64,000 bases of DNA from an uncultured Microbacterium sp. (GCF_937927635.1 NZ_CALBRW010000016.1:310001-374000), one strand, 5' to 3'. Shown: positions 9,177 to 17,601, counted from the first letter of the stretch. Notes: generated by a model not told the origin, from the sequence alone. Program-made: numbers and translations.

Positions 9177-9374
9177 CAGCGGCTCCTCAGGCTCGTCGAG
9201 GCCTTCCGGCGCGGGCGGGCAGTTCTTGCGACCATTCTACTGACGCGAGGTTCCGCGCGGTTCGGCGCCTGTGCGGCCCGGGTCGCCGAGCCCATCGCCT
9301 GCACTCAGCGAGCGTCGGCGAGTCGAAGCGAAGCGTCGCCCGGGCTCACAGCTGCCCCGTGCGAACATGAACTC

Positions 9375-10970
9375 ATGCGTGGGGCATGGCGCGAGGCGTC
9401 GGGATGGGTGGCTGCCATCGCGATGTCCGCGATCATCGTCGGTCAGGTCGCCTCCACGCCACGCTCGGAGCTGCTCTTCCGCGATGGCGACTCCCTGATC
9501 GTGGCCATGGTCGGGCGTTCGATCCTGGACGGCGACCGACTGGACTGGATGTTCTCAGGCGTGCTGTTCCTGCCCGAGACGGCGGTCTTCACGCTGCTGC
9601 GCACTCTGCTCCCGACGGTGTCGATCATGTGCGTGCTGGCCGCGAACGCCATCGTGAACCTGGTGGCCTTCTACGGGGCGATCCGTCTGGCCGCCGGCAG
9701 GCGCCGCCCGGGCCATGCGCCGGTGGCATGGTCGCTCGCCGCGCTGGGCGCGTTCGGGATCCTCGCGATCACTGAGACGTCCGCGTCGCGGGATGCCCTG
9801 GATCCGGCATCCATGCTCCTGACCACCACCTACTACTCGGCCACCGTGATCGGCGCTGTCCTGGCCGCCGGCCTGGTGCGTCGCTGGTTCGACGCACGCG
9901 CGCGGCGTTCCGCGCTGAGACCCCTCACCACCGTCGAGACCCCTCATGATCGACGTCACTCACGAGGGGTCTCGACGGGCACGAGGGGTTTCGGCAGGCT
10001 GTTCTGGCTGGTCGTCGTGGCGCTGGTGTCCACGACGACCAACCTGCTCTTCCTCGCATGGGGCACCGCTCCGCTGATCGTGCTGCTCCTGGCGGCTCTG
10101 CATCCGCGGTTCGCCGGACGCCGTGCCCTGCCGCCGTTGATCGCACTCGTCACCGGCTCCGGACTCGGGATGCTGGCACGCATTCCGCTCTCGGCATGGA
10201 TCGCGAATCCGGGCGACGGCTATGCGCATCCGTCCGACGCCCTGGTGTCGCTGGGGTACTACGGCGCACTCGCAGGCGAGCGTCTGGCCGCACCGGGCGG
10301 TATCGCCGCGACTGCGCTGACGCTGGTCCTGCTGCTGGTGTGCGTGCTGCGCACCGTCCGTCCCCAGCCCTGCGACGACGGCCCCGGTGCGCGGGGCGTT
10401 CTGCTGGCGGCATACGGCTGGCTGGCGCCGATCGCCACTGTCGTCGGCGCGATCCTGCTGGGTACGCACGCGGCGCGATATCTGCAGCCGATCGCGTTCG
10501 CGCCCGTGCTCGGGCTCGTCGCGCATCCGCTGGCACTGAAGCTCCCCTCCCCCACACGGATCTTCGCCGCCGTCGGAGCCGTGCTCCTGGCTGCCGGGGC
10601 GATGCTGTCGGTGCCGCGCATCCACGCCGCTGCGACGGCTCCGGACGCCGACGTCGCGTGCGTCGTGGACTGGGTGAATGCCTCCGGCCGCGTGGGAGCC
10701 GGCCAGTTCTGGACGGTGCGCCTGCCGAAGCTGCTTCTCGAGCATCCGGCGCAGCTGGTGCAGGTGGACCACACGCTGCGCGGCTACAACTGGCTCGCCG
10801 ATCGCACGGACTTCTCCGCTCGAGAGGTGACGTTCCTCGTGCAGGATGCGCAGACCGTTCCGTGGCGGATCGCCGGAGCGCCACAGCCCGACGACGTCAT
10901 CGCCTGCGGCCGCTACCGCATCCTCGACTTCGCGCGCCAGCCCCTGCCGCTCGGCCCCCAGCGCTCCTGA
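9375..10970 (+). CDS. Multi-pass membrane protein of unknown function
   Basis: 531 aa from the ATG at 9375. About ten hydrophobic segments are followed by a ~110-residue extracytoplasmic-looking C-terminal domain (after AVLLAAGAMLSVPRIHAAA) with two cysteines that could pair. The overall plan resembles membrane-embedded glycosyltransferase-like or polymer-related proteins, but I recognise no family signature. Codons ~180-206 lie in a loop created by a palindromic DNA insertion (9917-9993). It is divergent from the mnh operon and convergent with the LacI regulator. Confidence 0.75.
   Translation: MRGAWREASGWVAAIAMSAIIVGQVASTPRSELLFRDGDSLIVAMVGRSILDGDRLDWMFSGVLFLPETAVFTLLRTLLPTVSIMCVLAANAIVNLVAFYGAIRLAAGRRRPGHAPVAWSLAALGAFGILAITETSASRDALDPASMLLTTTYYSATVIGAVLAAGLVRRWFDARARRSALRPLTTVETPHDRRHSRGVSTGTRGFGRLFWLVVVALVSTTTNLLFLAWGTAPLIVLLLAALHPRFAGRRALPPLIALVTGSGLGMLARIPLSAWIANPGDGYAHPSDALVSLGYYGALAGERLAAPGGIAATALTLVLLLVCVLRTVRPQPCDDGPGARGVLLAAYGWLAPIATVVGAILLGTHAARYLQPIAFAPVLGLVAHPLALKLPSPTRIFAAVGAVLLAAGAMLSVPRIHAAATAPDADVACVVDWVNASGRVGAGQFWTVRLPKLLLEHPAQLVQVDHTLRGYNWLADRTDFSAREVTFLVQDAQTVPWRIAGAPQPDDVIACGRYRILDFARQPLPLGPQRS
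9917..9993. repeat. Palindromic repeat inserted in a coding sequence
   Basis: A perfect 15-bp inverted repeat, CCGTCGAGACCCCTC at 9931-9945 and its complement at 9964-9978 with an 18-bp loop. It is flanked by two further partial copies of the same word (GAGACCCCTC at 9917, CGAGGGGTTTCG at 9982). It keeps the reading frame of the host membrane-protein gene and encodes a hydrophilic loop between helices. Confidence 0.8.
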
Positions 10971-10990
10971 AAGCCCGTCTATGAAGCCGG

Positions 10991-12064
10991 TCAGCGTGCT
11001 GGCGGGGCCGTGGTCTGGCCCTCGCGGAACGTGCAGGTGAAGTGCACGGACTCCCCCGGTTCGCCGGCCAGCATCCTGATCACCTGCTCCCCCGCCGCGC
11101 GGCCCTTGGCCACGGCGGGCTGCGCGACGGTCGTGAGCTTCAGCGAGCCCAGACCGTCGGCGTTGATGCCGTCGAATCCCACGACGGTCAGGTCCTCGGG
11201 CACGCGCAGTCCCAGCTCCTCGGCCGCGCGGATCACGCCCACCGCGAGCAGGTCGCTCTGTGCGACGATCGCCGTCGGCCGGTCCGCGCGGAGCGCACCG
11301 GATGCATCGGTCAGCAGCGAGCGCGCGGCGATCATGCCCTCGTCGGCCAGGCTGGCCGCAGCCGTCACGCCGTCGGCATCCGGGTACACCTCGCGGAAAC
11401 CGGCCAGCCGGTGCAGGGTCACGTCCACGGTCGCCGCCGCCACGCGCTCGGCGGTGATCGGCCCCCGTTCTCGCTCGGCATCCAGGGCCAGCGTCACCGT
11501 CGCGACATTCGTATGTCCGAGTTGGAATACGTACCGCGAGATCTGCGCGCTCGCCTCGCGGTTGTCCAGCGTGATCTGCGGGACCCCCTCTCCCGCGTCC
11601 CCCTCGATCACGACGACCGGCAGTCCGCGCTGGCGCACGGTATCCAGGGCGGCACGGGTTCGTCCCGAGCATCCGATCAGCACCACTGCGTCGACCGGAG
11701 CCTCAGTGATGGGCGGCGCCTCGTCGCCCTGCGGATCGTCTCGAAGCAGCAGGATGCCGGCGCTGTCCGCGGCGAGCGCGTCGGAGAGCCCGTCCATCAT
11801 GGCCGTCGTCACCGGGTCCAGGAACGCGTATCGCAGCTCGCCGCCGAGCACCACGCCCACGATGCCGCTGCGACCGAGCCGCAGCGAGGCCGCTCGGGGG
11901 TCGGGGCCGGCGTAGCCCAGTGCCGCCGCAGCCGTCAGCACCTTTTCGCGCGTGGCGTCGGCGACATTGACCTTGCCGCTGAACACGACAGACGCCGTCG
12001 ACGTGGAGACGCCGGCCTCGCGGGCCACGTCGGCGATGGTCGCACGACGTGCAGTGCTGCTCAT
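10991..12064 (-). CDS. LacI-family transcriptional regulator
   Basis: 357 aa. The N-terminal helix-turn-helix ATIADVAREAGVSTSTAS lies at residues 8-25, followed by the hinge and a periplasmic-binding-protein-like effector domain. The family normally binds a small sugar or nucleoside and represses nearby genes. It is divergent from an MFS transporter across a 59-bp gap that holds the palindrome TCGAATCGATTCGA, a likely operator. The effector is unknown. Confidence 0.92.
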   Translation of the reverse strand: MSSTARRATIADVAREAGVSTSTASVVFSGKVNVADATREKVLTAAAALGYAGPDPRAASLRLGRSGIVGVVLGGELRYAFLDPVTTAMMDGLSDALAADSAGILLLRDDPQGDEAPPITEAPVDAVVLIGCSGRTRAALDTVRQRGLPVVVIEGDAGEGVPQITLDNREASAQISRYVFQLGHTNVATVTLALDAERERGPITAERVAAATVDVTLHRLAGFREVYPDADGVTAAASLADEGMIAARSLLTDASGALRADRPTAIVAQSDLLAVGVIRAAEELGLRVPEDLTVVGFDGINADGLGSLKLTTVAQPAVAKGRAAGEQVIRMLAGEPGESVHFTCTFREGQTTAPPAR

Positions 12065-12097
12065 CCTCCGAGGATAACGCGCTGCGCTCCCCCATCG

Positions 12098-12111
12098 TCG
12101 AATCGATTCGA
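12098..12111. promoter_or_regulatory. Candidate LacI-family operator
   Basis: Perfect 14-bp palindrome TCGAATCGATTCGA with the central CG typical of LacI/GalR operators. It lies between the divergent LacI-type gene and the MFS gene, 13 bp before the MFS start codon, so it would overlap the MFS promoter. Confidence 0.55.
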
Positions 12112-12123
12112 TAGACTTCCCGA

Positions 12124-13347
12124 ATGGACGCCGCGCTCACCCACTCGCAGTTCGTGCGCTGGCGCGCGGCGATCTTCGCGATCTTCCTGTCCAGCGGCCT
12201 GTCGGTCGCCACCTGGGCATCCCGCGTTCCCGACATCGCGGCCGCACTCGGCATCGACAAGGCGCAGATCGGCCTGCTTCTGTTGAGCATGGGGATCTCG
12301 TCGATCATCGGCATCTCCACCGGGCCGCTGGTCATGGCCCGCACCGGCGCCCGGCTCGGGATGCTCGTCGCCATGCTCCTGTTCGGCACGGGCGTGCTGC
12401 TGATCGGCCTCGGCACCGACCTGTTCGGCTCCATCCCCGTGGTGCTCGCCGGGCTCATGCTCTTCGGGTTCGGCAACGGCTCGGTCGACGTGATGATGAA
12501 CGTCGAGGCCACGGCCATCGAACAGCACATGGGCCGGACGATCCTGCCGGTGTTCCACGCCTTCTTCAGCTTCGGAACCGTGATCGGTGCGGGCATCGGC
12601 GTGCTGGCCGCGCGCGGGGGACTGGATGTCGCCGCGCACGCCGGCATCATCAGCGTCGTCATCATCGCGACATCCGTCGCCTGCTTCTTCCAGGTGCCGG
12701 TGCGCGAGATCGCCCTCGACCCCACCGACGAGATCAAGCCCACCTTCCGTCAGCGCATGCACACGGCGCTGGAGGCCTGGCGCGAGCCCCGCACCTATGC
12801 GCTGGGCATCGTGATGCTCGGCATGTCTTTCGCCGAGGGCGGCGCCAACGACTGGATCGCTCTGGGGGTCGTCGATGGGCACCACCAGCCGTCCGGAATG
12901 GGCGCGCTGGCGCTGGCCGTGTTCTCCATCGGCATGAGCGTGGTGCGCCTGTTCGGCGGACCGCTCGTGGACCGGTTCGGCCGCGTGACCGTGCTGCGCG
13001 TGCTGTCGGCGACGGCGGCGGCCGGCATCCTGCTGTTCATCCTCGGCCCGGACCTGCCGCTGGTGCTGGTCGGAGCGGCGCTGTGGGGGATCGGCGCATC
13101 GCTCGGCTTCCCGCTGGGCATGTCGGCGGCGGCCGACGACCCGACCAAGGCCGCCGCGCGCGTGAGCGCCGCGGCCACCATCGGCTACGTCGCGTTCCTC
13201 GGCGGACCGCCGGTGCTGGGAGTCATCAGCGAGCACATCGGCCTGCTGAACACGCTGTTCATCCTGGTGGCGCTGGTGGTCATGTCGGGGCTGTTCTCGA
13301 GTGCGGCGAAGCCGCTGCGCGAGGGCACCCCGGTCACGACGAAGTAG
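12124..13347 (+). CDS. Major facilitator superfamily transporter
   Basis: 407 aa with about 12 transmembrane helices. The first loop has the MFS-type GPLVMARTGARLG motif and the mid-protein loop shows GGPLVDRFGRVTVLR, the repeat of motif A in the second half. It resembles the YbjJ-like efflux/uptake branch. Its position opposite a LacI regulator with a palindromic operator suggests inducible control by the transported compound or its metabolite. The substrate is not evident. Confidence 0.88.
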   Translation: MDAALTHSQFVRWRAAIFAIFLSSGLSVATWASRVPDIAAALGIDKAQIGLLLLSMGISSIIGISTGPLVMARTGARLGMLVAMLLFGTGVLLIGLGTDLFGSIPVVLAGLMLFGFGNGSVDVMMNVEATAIEQHMGRTILPVFHAFFSFGTVIGAGIGVLAARGGLDVAAHAGIISVVIIATSVACFFQVPVREIALDPTDEIKPTFRQRMHTALEAWREPRTYALGIVMLGMSFAEGGANDWIALGVVDGHHQPSGMGALALAVFSIGMSVVRLFGGPLVDRFGRVTVLRVLSATAAAGILLFILGPDLPLVLVGAALWGIGASLGFPLGMSAAADDPTKAAARVSAAATIGYVAFLGGPPVLGVISEHIGLLNTLFILVALVVMSGLFSSAAKPLREGTPVTTK

Positions 13348-13356
13348 GCTCTTCGG

Positions 13357-14052
13357 GTGCGCCTCGTCATCGCCCGCTGCTCCGTCGATTACACCGGGCG
13401 GCTCCATGCCCACCTGCCCCTCGCCACGCGCCTGCTGGTGCACAAGGGCGACGGCAGCCTGCTCGTGCACTCCGACGGCGGCAGCTACAAGCCGCTGAAC
13501 TGGATGAGCCCGCCGTGCACCCTGGCCACCGAGGAGCCCGGCGAGGAGGAGGCGACCGCCGGCGTCGTCGAGGTGTGGCGCGTCACGCACAAGAAGACCG
13601 GCGATGCGCTGCGCGTGCAGATCTACGAGATCCTGCACGACTCGAACCACGACCTCGGTATCGACCCCGGCCTGCAGAAGGACGGTGTGGAGGCCGATCT
13701 GCAGCGGCTGCTGGCCGAGCAGGTCGACCTGATCAGCGAGGGCGGCAAGCTGGTGCGCCGCGAGTTCCCGACCGCCATCGGTCCGGTGGATCTGATGATC
13801 CGGGATGCCGACGGCGCAGCCATCGCGGTGGAGGTGAAGCGCCGCGGCGACATCGACGGCGTCGAGCAGCTCACCCGCTACCTGGAGCTGCTCGGCCGCG
13901 ACCCGCACCTCTCCCCCATCACCGGCGTGTTCGCCGCTCAGGAGATCAAGCCGCAGGCCCGCGTGTTGGCCGAGGACCGGGGCATCCGCTGCGTCGTCCT
14001 GGACTACGAGGGCATGAAGGGCACTGAATCCGGCGCCCCCCGCCTCTTCTGA
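13357..14052 (+). CDS. nucS: Mismatch-specific endonuclease NucS/EndoMS
   Basis: 231 aa from a GTG start. It has the N-terminal NucS beta-domain (MRLVIARCSVDYTGRL) and a C-terminal RecB-like nuclease with Asp145, Glu159 and Lys161 in GPVDLMIRDADGAAIAVEVK. The protein ends in PRLF; the terminal Leu-Phe matches the clamp-binding tail needed for beta-clamp stimulation in characterised actinobacterial NucS. NucS is the non-canonical mismatch-repair nuclease of actinobacteria, which lack MutS/MutL, and cuts both strands at G-T/G-G/T-T mismatches. Confidence 0.95.
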   Translation: MRLVIARCSVDYTGRLHAHLPLATRLLVHKGDGSLLVHSDGGSYKPLNWMSPPCTLATEEPGEEEATAGVVEVWRVTHKKTGDALRVQIYEILHDSNHDLGIDPGLQKDGVEADLQRLLAEQVDLISEGGKLVRREFPTAIGPVDLMIRDADGAAIAVEVKRRGDIDGVEQLTRYLELLGRDPHLSPITGVFAAQEIKPQARVLAEDRGIRCVVLDYEGMKGTESGAPRLF

Positions 14053-14123
14053 CCCAGTCCCCTCCCCTCCCCGCGTCGGAAATGTGGGGGAGGCGTGGAG
14101 ACCGTGAAAAGTAGGGTGGGAGC

Positions 14124-14783
14124 ATGGCTTACTCCTGCATCCTCTGGGACGTGGACGGCACCATCGCCGACGCGTCGGCGGGCATCATGCCGCGGCTGCG
14201 CAAGGTGTTCGCCTCGTACGGACTGCCGGAACCGGATGCCGCCGAGCTGTCGCTCTGGATCGGTCCGCCCATGCACGAGTCGTTCCAGTTGCGGGCGGGC
14301 CTCGACGAGCAGCGCGCGCACGAGGCCGTCGATCGCTACCGCGAGCTGGCCAAGGCCGACGGCTACGCGGCCTCCGTCACCATCTACCCGGGCGTTCCCG
14401 AGCTTCTGCGGGAGGTGCGGGATGCCGGCATCCCGCAGTCCACGGCCAGCACCAAGCCCGAGAACCAGGTGCGCGCCATCCTCGACCACTACGAGCTGAC
14501 CGACCTGTTCACCGCGATCTCCGGCGCCCGACCCGTGCCCGAGGGGCGCGCCGACGGCAAGGCGTTCGTGATCGCCCAGGCGCTCGAGCGGCTGCGGGCC
14601 GCCGGGGTCGACACATCGCGGCCCGTGCTGATCGGCGACAGGCATCACGACGTCGACGGAGCCGCCGAGCACGGCATCCCCGTCATCTTCGTCGACTGGG
14701 GCTTCGGCGAGCCGCAGGAGGCCGAGCACGCGCACCAGAAGGTCTCCGACACCGTCGCACTGAGGCGCGCACTGCTCCACTGA
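14124..14783 (+). CDS. HAD-family hydrolase (phosphoglycolate-phosphatase-like)
   Basis: 219 aa with all four HAD motifs: DVDGT with Asp9/Asp11, a Thr/Ser motif II in the TASTKPENQ segment, which also has the catalytic Lys, and the acidic motif IV GDRHHDVDGA. A helical cap follows motif I as in the Gph/PPase subclass. It probably dephosphorylates a small phosphometabolite. It directly precedes the parR/parM-like pair with a 71-bp gap. Confidence 0.88.
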   Translation: MAYSCILWDVDGTIADASAGIMPRLRKVFASYGLPEPDAAELSLWIGPPMHESFQLRAGLDEQRAHEAVDRYRELAKADGYAASVTIYPGVPELLREVRDAGIPQSTASTKPENQVRAILDHYELTDLFTAISGARPVPEGRADGKAFVIAQALERLRAAGVDTSRPVLIGDRHHDVDGAAEHGIPVIFVDWGFGEPQEAEHAHQKVSDTVALRRALLH

Positions 14784-14789
14784 CAGCCG

Positions 14790-14800
14790 GGTACTGTACC
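14790..14800. promoter_or_regulatory. Palindrome upstream of the parR-like gene
   Basis: GGTACTGTACC, an 11-bp inverted repeat with a one-base centre, in the 71-bp gap before the parR-like start. In ParMR systems the ParR protein binds repeats in this position as operator and centromere, so this is the only visible candidate binding site. One site alone is fewer than the iterons of plasmid parC loci. Confidence 0.35.
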
Positions 14801-14854
14801 GTGATCTAGGCGCGACATTGCCGATGACGCGCGCCATGAGGTGAAGGAGCAGCA

Positions 14855-15274
14855 GTGGCTGAAGCGCCGAGCACGCGCAAGGTGCAGCTCACCGTGCCCG
14901 CGGCCGACACCACTGTCACCGAATGGCTCGATCTGCAGTTCTCGGCCTCCGAGTCCGTGCGTCGCCTGATCCGCGAGTCGGTTGCCCGCGAGGGCTTCGT
15001 CGACGTGGCCAACCGACCGGTGCGCCCGCCCGCGAGTCCCGTGTACGTCGGGGAGCAGCTGCCCGACGAGGATCAGCCGGATTCCGCCGAGCCCACCGCA
15101 GCGCCGCAGCTCGCCTCGAAGAAGCCCCGGCCCGCCGCACGGACGGCGCCCACGACTGCGGATGCCGGACCCGACCACGAGCCGGATGCCGAATCCGCCC
15201 CGGCGAGGATCCGCCGGGAACGCGCAGCTCCCAGCGCGGCGACGGCGACCATCGACGACCTGCTCGGTCTATGA
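14855..15274 (+). CDS. ParR-like DNA-binding adaptor candidate
   Basis: 139 aa from GTG at 14855, with GGTGAAGGAG upstream. The N-terminal ~55 residues (KVQLTVP, then WLDLQFSASESVRRLIRESVAREG) read as a beta strand plus two helices, the ribbon-helix-helix plan of ParR/CopG proteins. The rest is Pro/Ala/acid-rich and disordered up to a short terminal motif IDDLLGL. ParR proteins bind ParM filaments through a flexible C-terminus, so this tail is a plausible filament-binding peptide. It is 46 bp upstream of the parM-like gene. Assignment rests on fold impression and gene order. Confidence 0.6.
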   Translation: MAEAPSTRKVQLTVPAADTTVTEWLDLQFSASESVRRLIRESVAREGFVDVANRPVRPPASPVYVGEQLPDEDQPDSAEPTAAPQLASKKPRPAARTAPTTADAGPDHEPDAESAPARIRRERAAPSAATATIDDLLGL

Positions 15275-15320
15275 GCATCCTCCACAATTCCACCGACGAC
15301 TCGGAACGAAAGGCCTTCCC

Positions 15321-16643
15321 ATGAGCTCGGACATCATTCACCTGACCGGCGGCATCGACGTCGGAAACGGCTACGTCAAGGGCATGATCCTCAACACCGA
15401 CACCGGCGTTCGGGACCGCATCGACCTGCCCAGCGCGATCGTGGCCACGCCACGGCAGTCGCCGAAGGTGCCGCTGGAGGACGCTGAGGCGCCCCAGACC
15501 ATGAGTGATGCCGAGGAGGACTTCTACAACCGCCTCGACGCCTCGCTCTCGTCGCCGCTGGTGTCCGACAATGACCGCCGCATCTTCGGCCGCTCCGCGC
15601 TCAGCGTGCGCGGCTCGGTGTTCAGCGAGTTCGAGGTGCACGACGGCCACGCCAGCAAGGCCGACCAGCAGCTCAGCAAGATCCTCGTGCTGGGCGTGTA
15701 CGCCGCCAAGGCGCTGCGCGACTACGTGCGCGAGCACGACGCCCTGCCCGACCACGAGCTGCGCGTGCGCGTGCGCACCGGCCTCGCCCTGCCGATCAGC
15801 GAGTTCGTCGCCCGCCGCTACGGCTACGCCGGCGAGTTCATCGGCTCGAAGGGCTCGGCCGTGCACCTGGTCACGATCAAGAACTTCAACACCCCCGTCA
15901 GCGTGCGCATCGAGTTCGACGACGTGCAGGTCGTGGCCGAGGGCGCTTCAGCCCAGTACGCCATCTCCGAGAAGGGCGAGCCCCTGGCCGACGCCCTGCT
16001 GGCCGACCTGCGCACCCGCGAGGCCGACATCCTCCCCGGCGTGACCGGCGCCGACCTGGTCGCTGCGCAGAACACCGTGGGCATCGACATCGGCGAGGGC
16101 ACCGTGAACTTCCCGGTGTTCACCAACGGCCGGTTCAACGCCGAGGCCGCCTCGACCCTCGACATGGGCTACGGCACCATCCTCGAGAACGCCCTGGACC
16201 GTCAGGACGAGGCCGACCTGCGCTTCACCAGCCGCAAGCAGCTCGCGGACTTCCTGCAGTCCACCCCGTCGGTGCTGCAGCGCAACCGCCACACCCGCGC
16301 GGTGCACCTGGTGGAGCCCGACGTGAAGCACCTGGTCGAGCAGATCCGTCGCGCGTTCAGCGAGACGCTGAGCCAGTCCGGCGAGTCCACCGAGGTCGTG
16401 TACGTCTACGGCGGCGGCTCCGGCCCCATCAAGGACGAGCTCTACCCCGAGCTGATCAAGGCCGCCGGCGACGTGCCCGTGCTGTACCTGGATGCCCGCT
16501 ACTCGCGCCACCTGAACCGCGAGGGCCTGTTCCTGGCCGCCCGCGCCGCCCAGGAGGCGTTCGACGCAGCCCAGGCCGCAGCGCAGAAGGCACCCGAGGG
16601 CAGCCGCCGCGCCGCGCGCAAGGGCGAGAAGGTCGACGCCTGA
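15321..16643 (+). CDS. ParM/StbA-family actin-like ATPase
   Basis: 440 aa. Actin-superfamily signatures are all present: phosphate-1 GIDVGNGYVKG at 11-21, phosphate-2 VGIDIGEGTVNF at 253-264, and the adenosine motif YGGGSGPIK at 363-371. The ParM/Alp7A-like layout (no MreB features) predicts a polymerising cytomotive filament. The last ~35 residues are Ala/Lys-rich. It lies downstream of a ParR-like gene and is followed by a strong terminator, so the two form a compact operon. The surrounding genes are core chromosomal, with no plasmid genes nearby. Confidence 0.88.
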   Translation: MSSDIIHLTGGIDVGNGYVKGMILNTDTGVRDRIDLPSAIVATPRQSPKVPLEDAEAPQTMSDAEEDFYNRLDASLSSPLVSDNDRRIFGRSALSVRGSVFSEFEVHDGHASKADQQLSKILVLGVYAAKALRDYVREHDALPDHELRVRVRTGLALPISEFVARRYGYAGEFIGSKGSAVHLVTIKNFNTPVSVRIEFDDVQVVAEGASAQYAISEKGEPLADALLADLRTREADILPGVTGADLVAAQNTVGIDIGEGTVNFPVFTNGRFNAEAASTLDMGYGTILENALDRQDEADLRFTSRKQLADFLQSTPSVLQRNRHTRAVHLVEPDVKHLVEQIRRAFSETLSQSGESTEVVYVYGGGSGPIKDELYPELIKAAGDVPVLYLDARYSRHLNREGLFLAARAAQEAFDAAQAAAQKAPEGSRRAARKGEKVDA

Positions 16644-16660
16644 CCCGACCCGTCAGACGA

Positions 16661-16699
16661 AAGAACCCCGCCGGATCCGAGAGGACCGGCGGGGTTCTT
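16661..16699. terminator. Bidirectional terminator after parM-like gene and cspA-like gene
   Basis: Stem AAGAACCCCGCCGG pairs with CCGGCGGGGTTCTT around an 11-nt loop. It ends in a T-run for the plus strand and has an A-run start, so it serves both the plus-strand parM-like gene and the convergent cold-shock gene. Confidence 0.9.
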
Positions 16700-16711
16700 A
16701 TGTCATTCGCC

Positions 16712-16918
16712 TCAGAGGGGGCGGATGTTCTCAGCCTGCAGGCCCTTGGGGCCCTGCGCCACATCGAACTCGACGCGCTGGTTCTCGTCGAGGGAGCGGT
16801 AGCCGGAAGACTGGATTGCGGAGTAGTGCGCGAACACGTCGGCGCCTCCGTCGTCGGGGGAGATGAAGCCGAAGCCCTTCTCCGAGTTGAACCACTTGAC
16901 CGTGCCCTGGGTGCTCAT
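16712..16918 (-). CDS. Cold-shock protein (CspA family)
   Basis: 68 aa, a single cold-shock domain. RNP1 is KGFGFI at residues 14-19 and RNP2-like VFAHYSAI at 28-35. It binds single-stranded RNA/DNA and acts as an RNA chaperone. Length and sequence are typical of actinobacterial CspA-type proteins. It is monocistronic and ends at the shared terminator 16661-16699. Confidence 0.95.
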   Translation of the reverse strand: MSTQGTVKWFNSEKGFGFISPDDGGADVFAHYSAIQSSGYRSLDENQRVEFDVAQGPKGLQAENIRPL

Positions 16919-17177
16919 CTACTGCCGTTCTGCTTGTTGCTATGCCGACGCAGGATGCACCGACTGTGGCTAACGCTATCCCAGCCGACGCGCCCGGCAA
17001 CAGTGGTCAGCAGAAGGTGACCGAAATGTTGCACGACGAGAACACCGGAGGACACGTCGGAACGGCGGCGGGAACGCTCCCAGGAGGCATAGGTTGGCCC
17101 TCACCGCGGGGGGAGCGATGAGGGCCGAAGACGACCGGAGGGTGCGTCAGACTTCAGCATACACAACTTCGAGCAGC

Positions 17178-17201
17178 TTTGTCCCCCATTTGGGGGACAA
17201 A
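17178..17201. repeat. Perfect palindrome / hairpin
   Basis: TTTGTCCCCCA pairs with TGGGGGACAAA around a 2-nt loop. It is flanked by short ACTTC direct repeats (…CAACTTCGAG… and …AAAACTTCAG). It may be a terminator or the scar of a small palindromic element; no gene ends close by. Confidence 0.6.
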
Positions 17202-17422
17202 ACTTCAGAGATCCCGCGCGGGGCACGCAGACAGACGGACGCCGCCGGCCGTGCCCCCGTGGAGCGGCGCCAGCGGCATCCCGAACTGTTCGGACACGCA
17301 CGCAGCGCCGGAGTGGCCCTGATCCCGCTGAGGGGAGGCGAGATGGCCGACGCCGCCGACCTCAGCCGATAACCAGCCGATAACCACTTCATCTCGCACT
17401 TCCAACGAAAACGACCCCCGAC

Positions 17423-17442
17423 CTTGGGAGCTGAATCCCAAG
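17423..17442. terminator. Original downstream terminator of tRNA-Leu, now at the far side of the island
   Basis: CTTGGGA…TCCCAAG hairpin followed by a T-run on the plus strand; similar in sequence and spacing to the terminator at 29421-29461 beside the intact tRNA. Before integration this hairpin would have followed the tRNA-Leu gene. Confidence 0.6.
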
Positions 17443-17461
17443 TCAGAGGCCATTTTCCATC

Positions 17462-17484
17462 TGTGCGCGAGGGGGGACTTGAAC
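17462..17484. other. Left attachment site of the integrated element
   Basis: A 23-bp sequence (TGTGCGCGAGG…ACTTGAAC) identical to 29471-29493, which covers the 3' acceptor/T-arm end of tRNA-Leu. It is the left copy of the target-site identity block. Sequence immediately to the right no longer matches the tRNA. Confidence 0.9.
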
Positions 17485-17601
17485 TGACCTCGACCCCCTC
17501 GCGCCGCGAATCTGGGCCGAGCGTTCTGCCGCATAAAATCAACGATCTACGACATGTGACCTGTGGATAACTCCGCCGCGATACCTTGACCTACAGGTTG
17601 C

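Noticed and set aside
14062..14091. Weak CTCCCC…GGGGAG inverted repeat between nucS and the HAD gene
   Set aside because: Pairing is imperfect and there is no T-run, so it is not called a terminator.
17094..17372. Open frame of 92 codons left of the island
   Set aside because: It spans a perfect terminator-like hairpin, has no ribosome site and no recognisable protein features.
17562..17570. Single DnaA box inside the island
   Set aside because: One isolated TTATCCACA word is expected by chance often enough and has no companion boxes.
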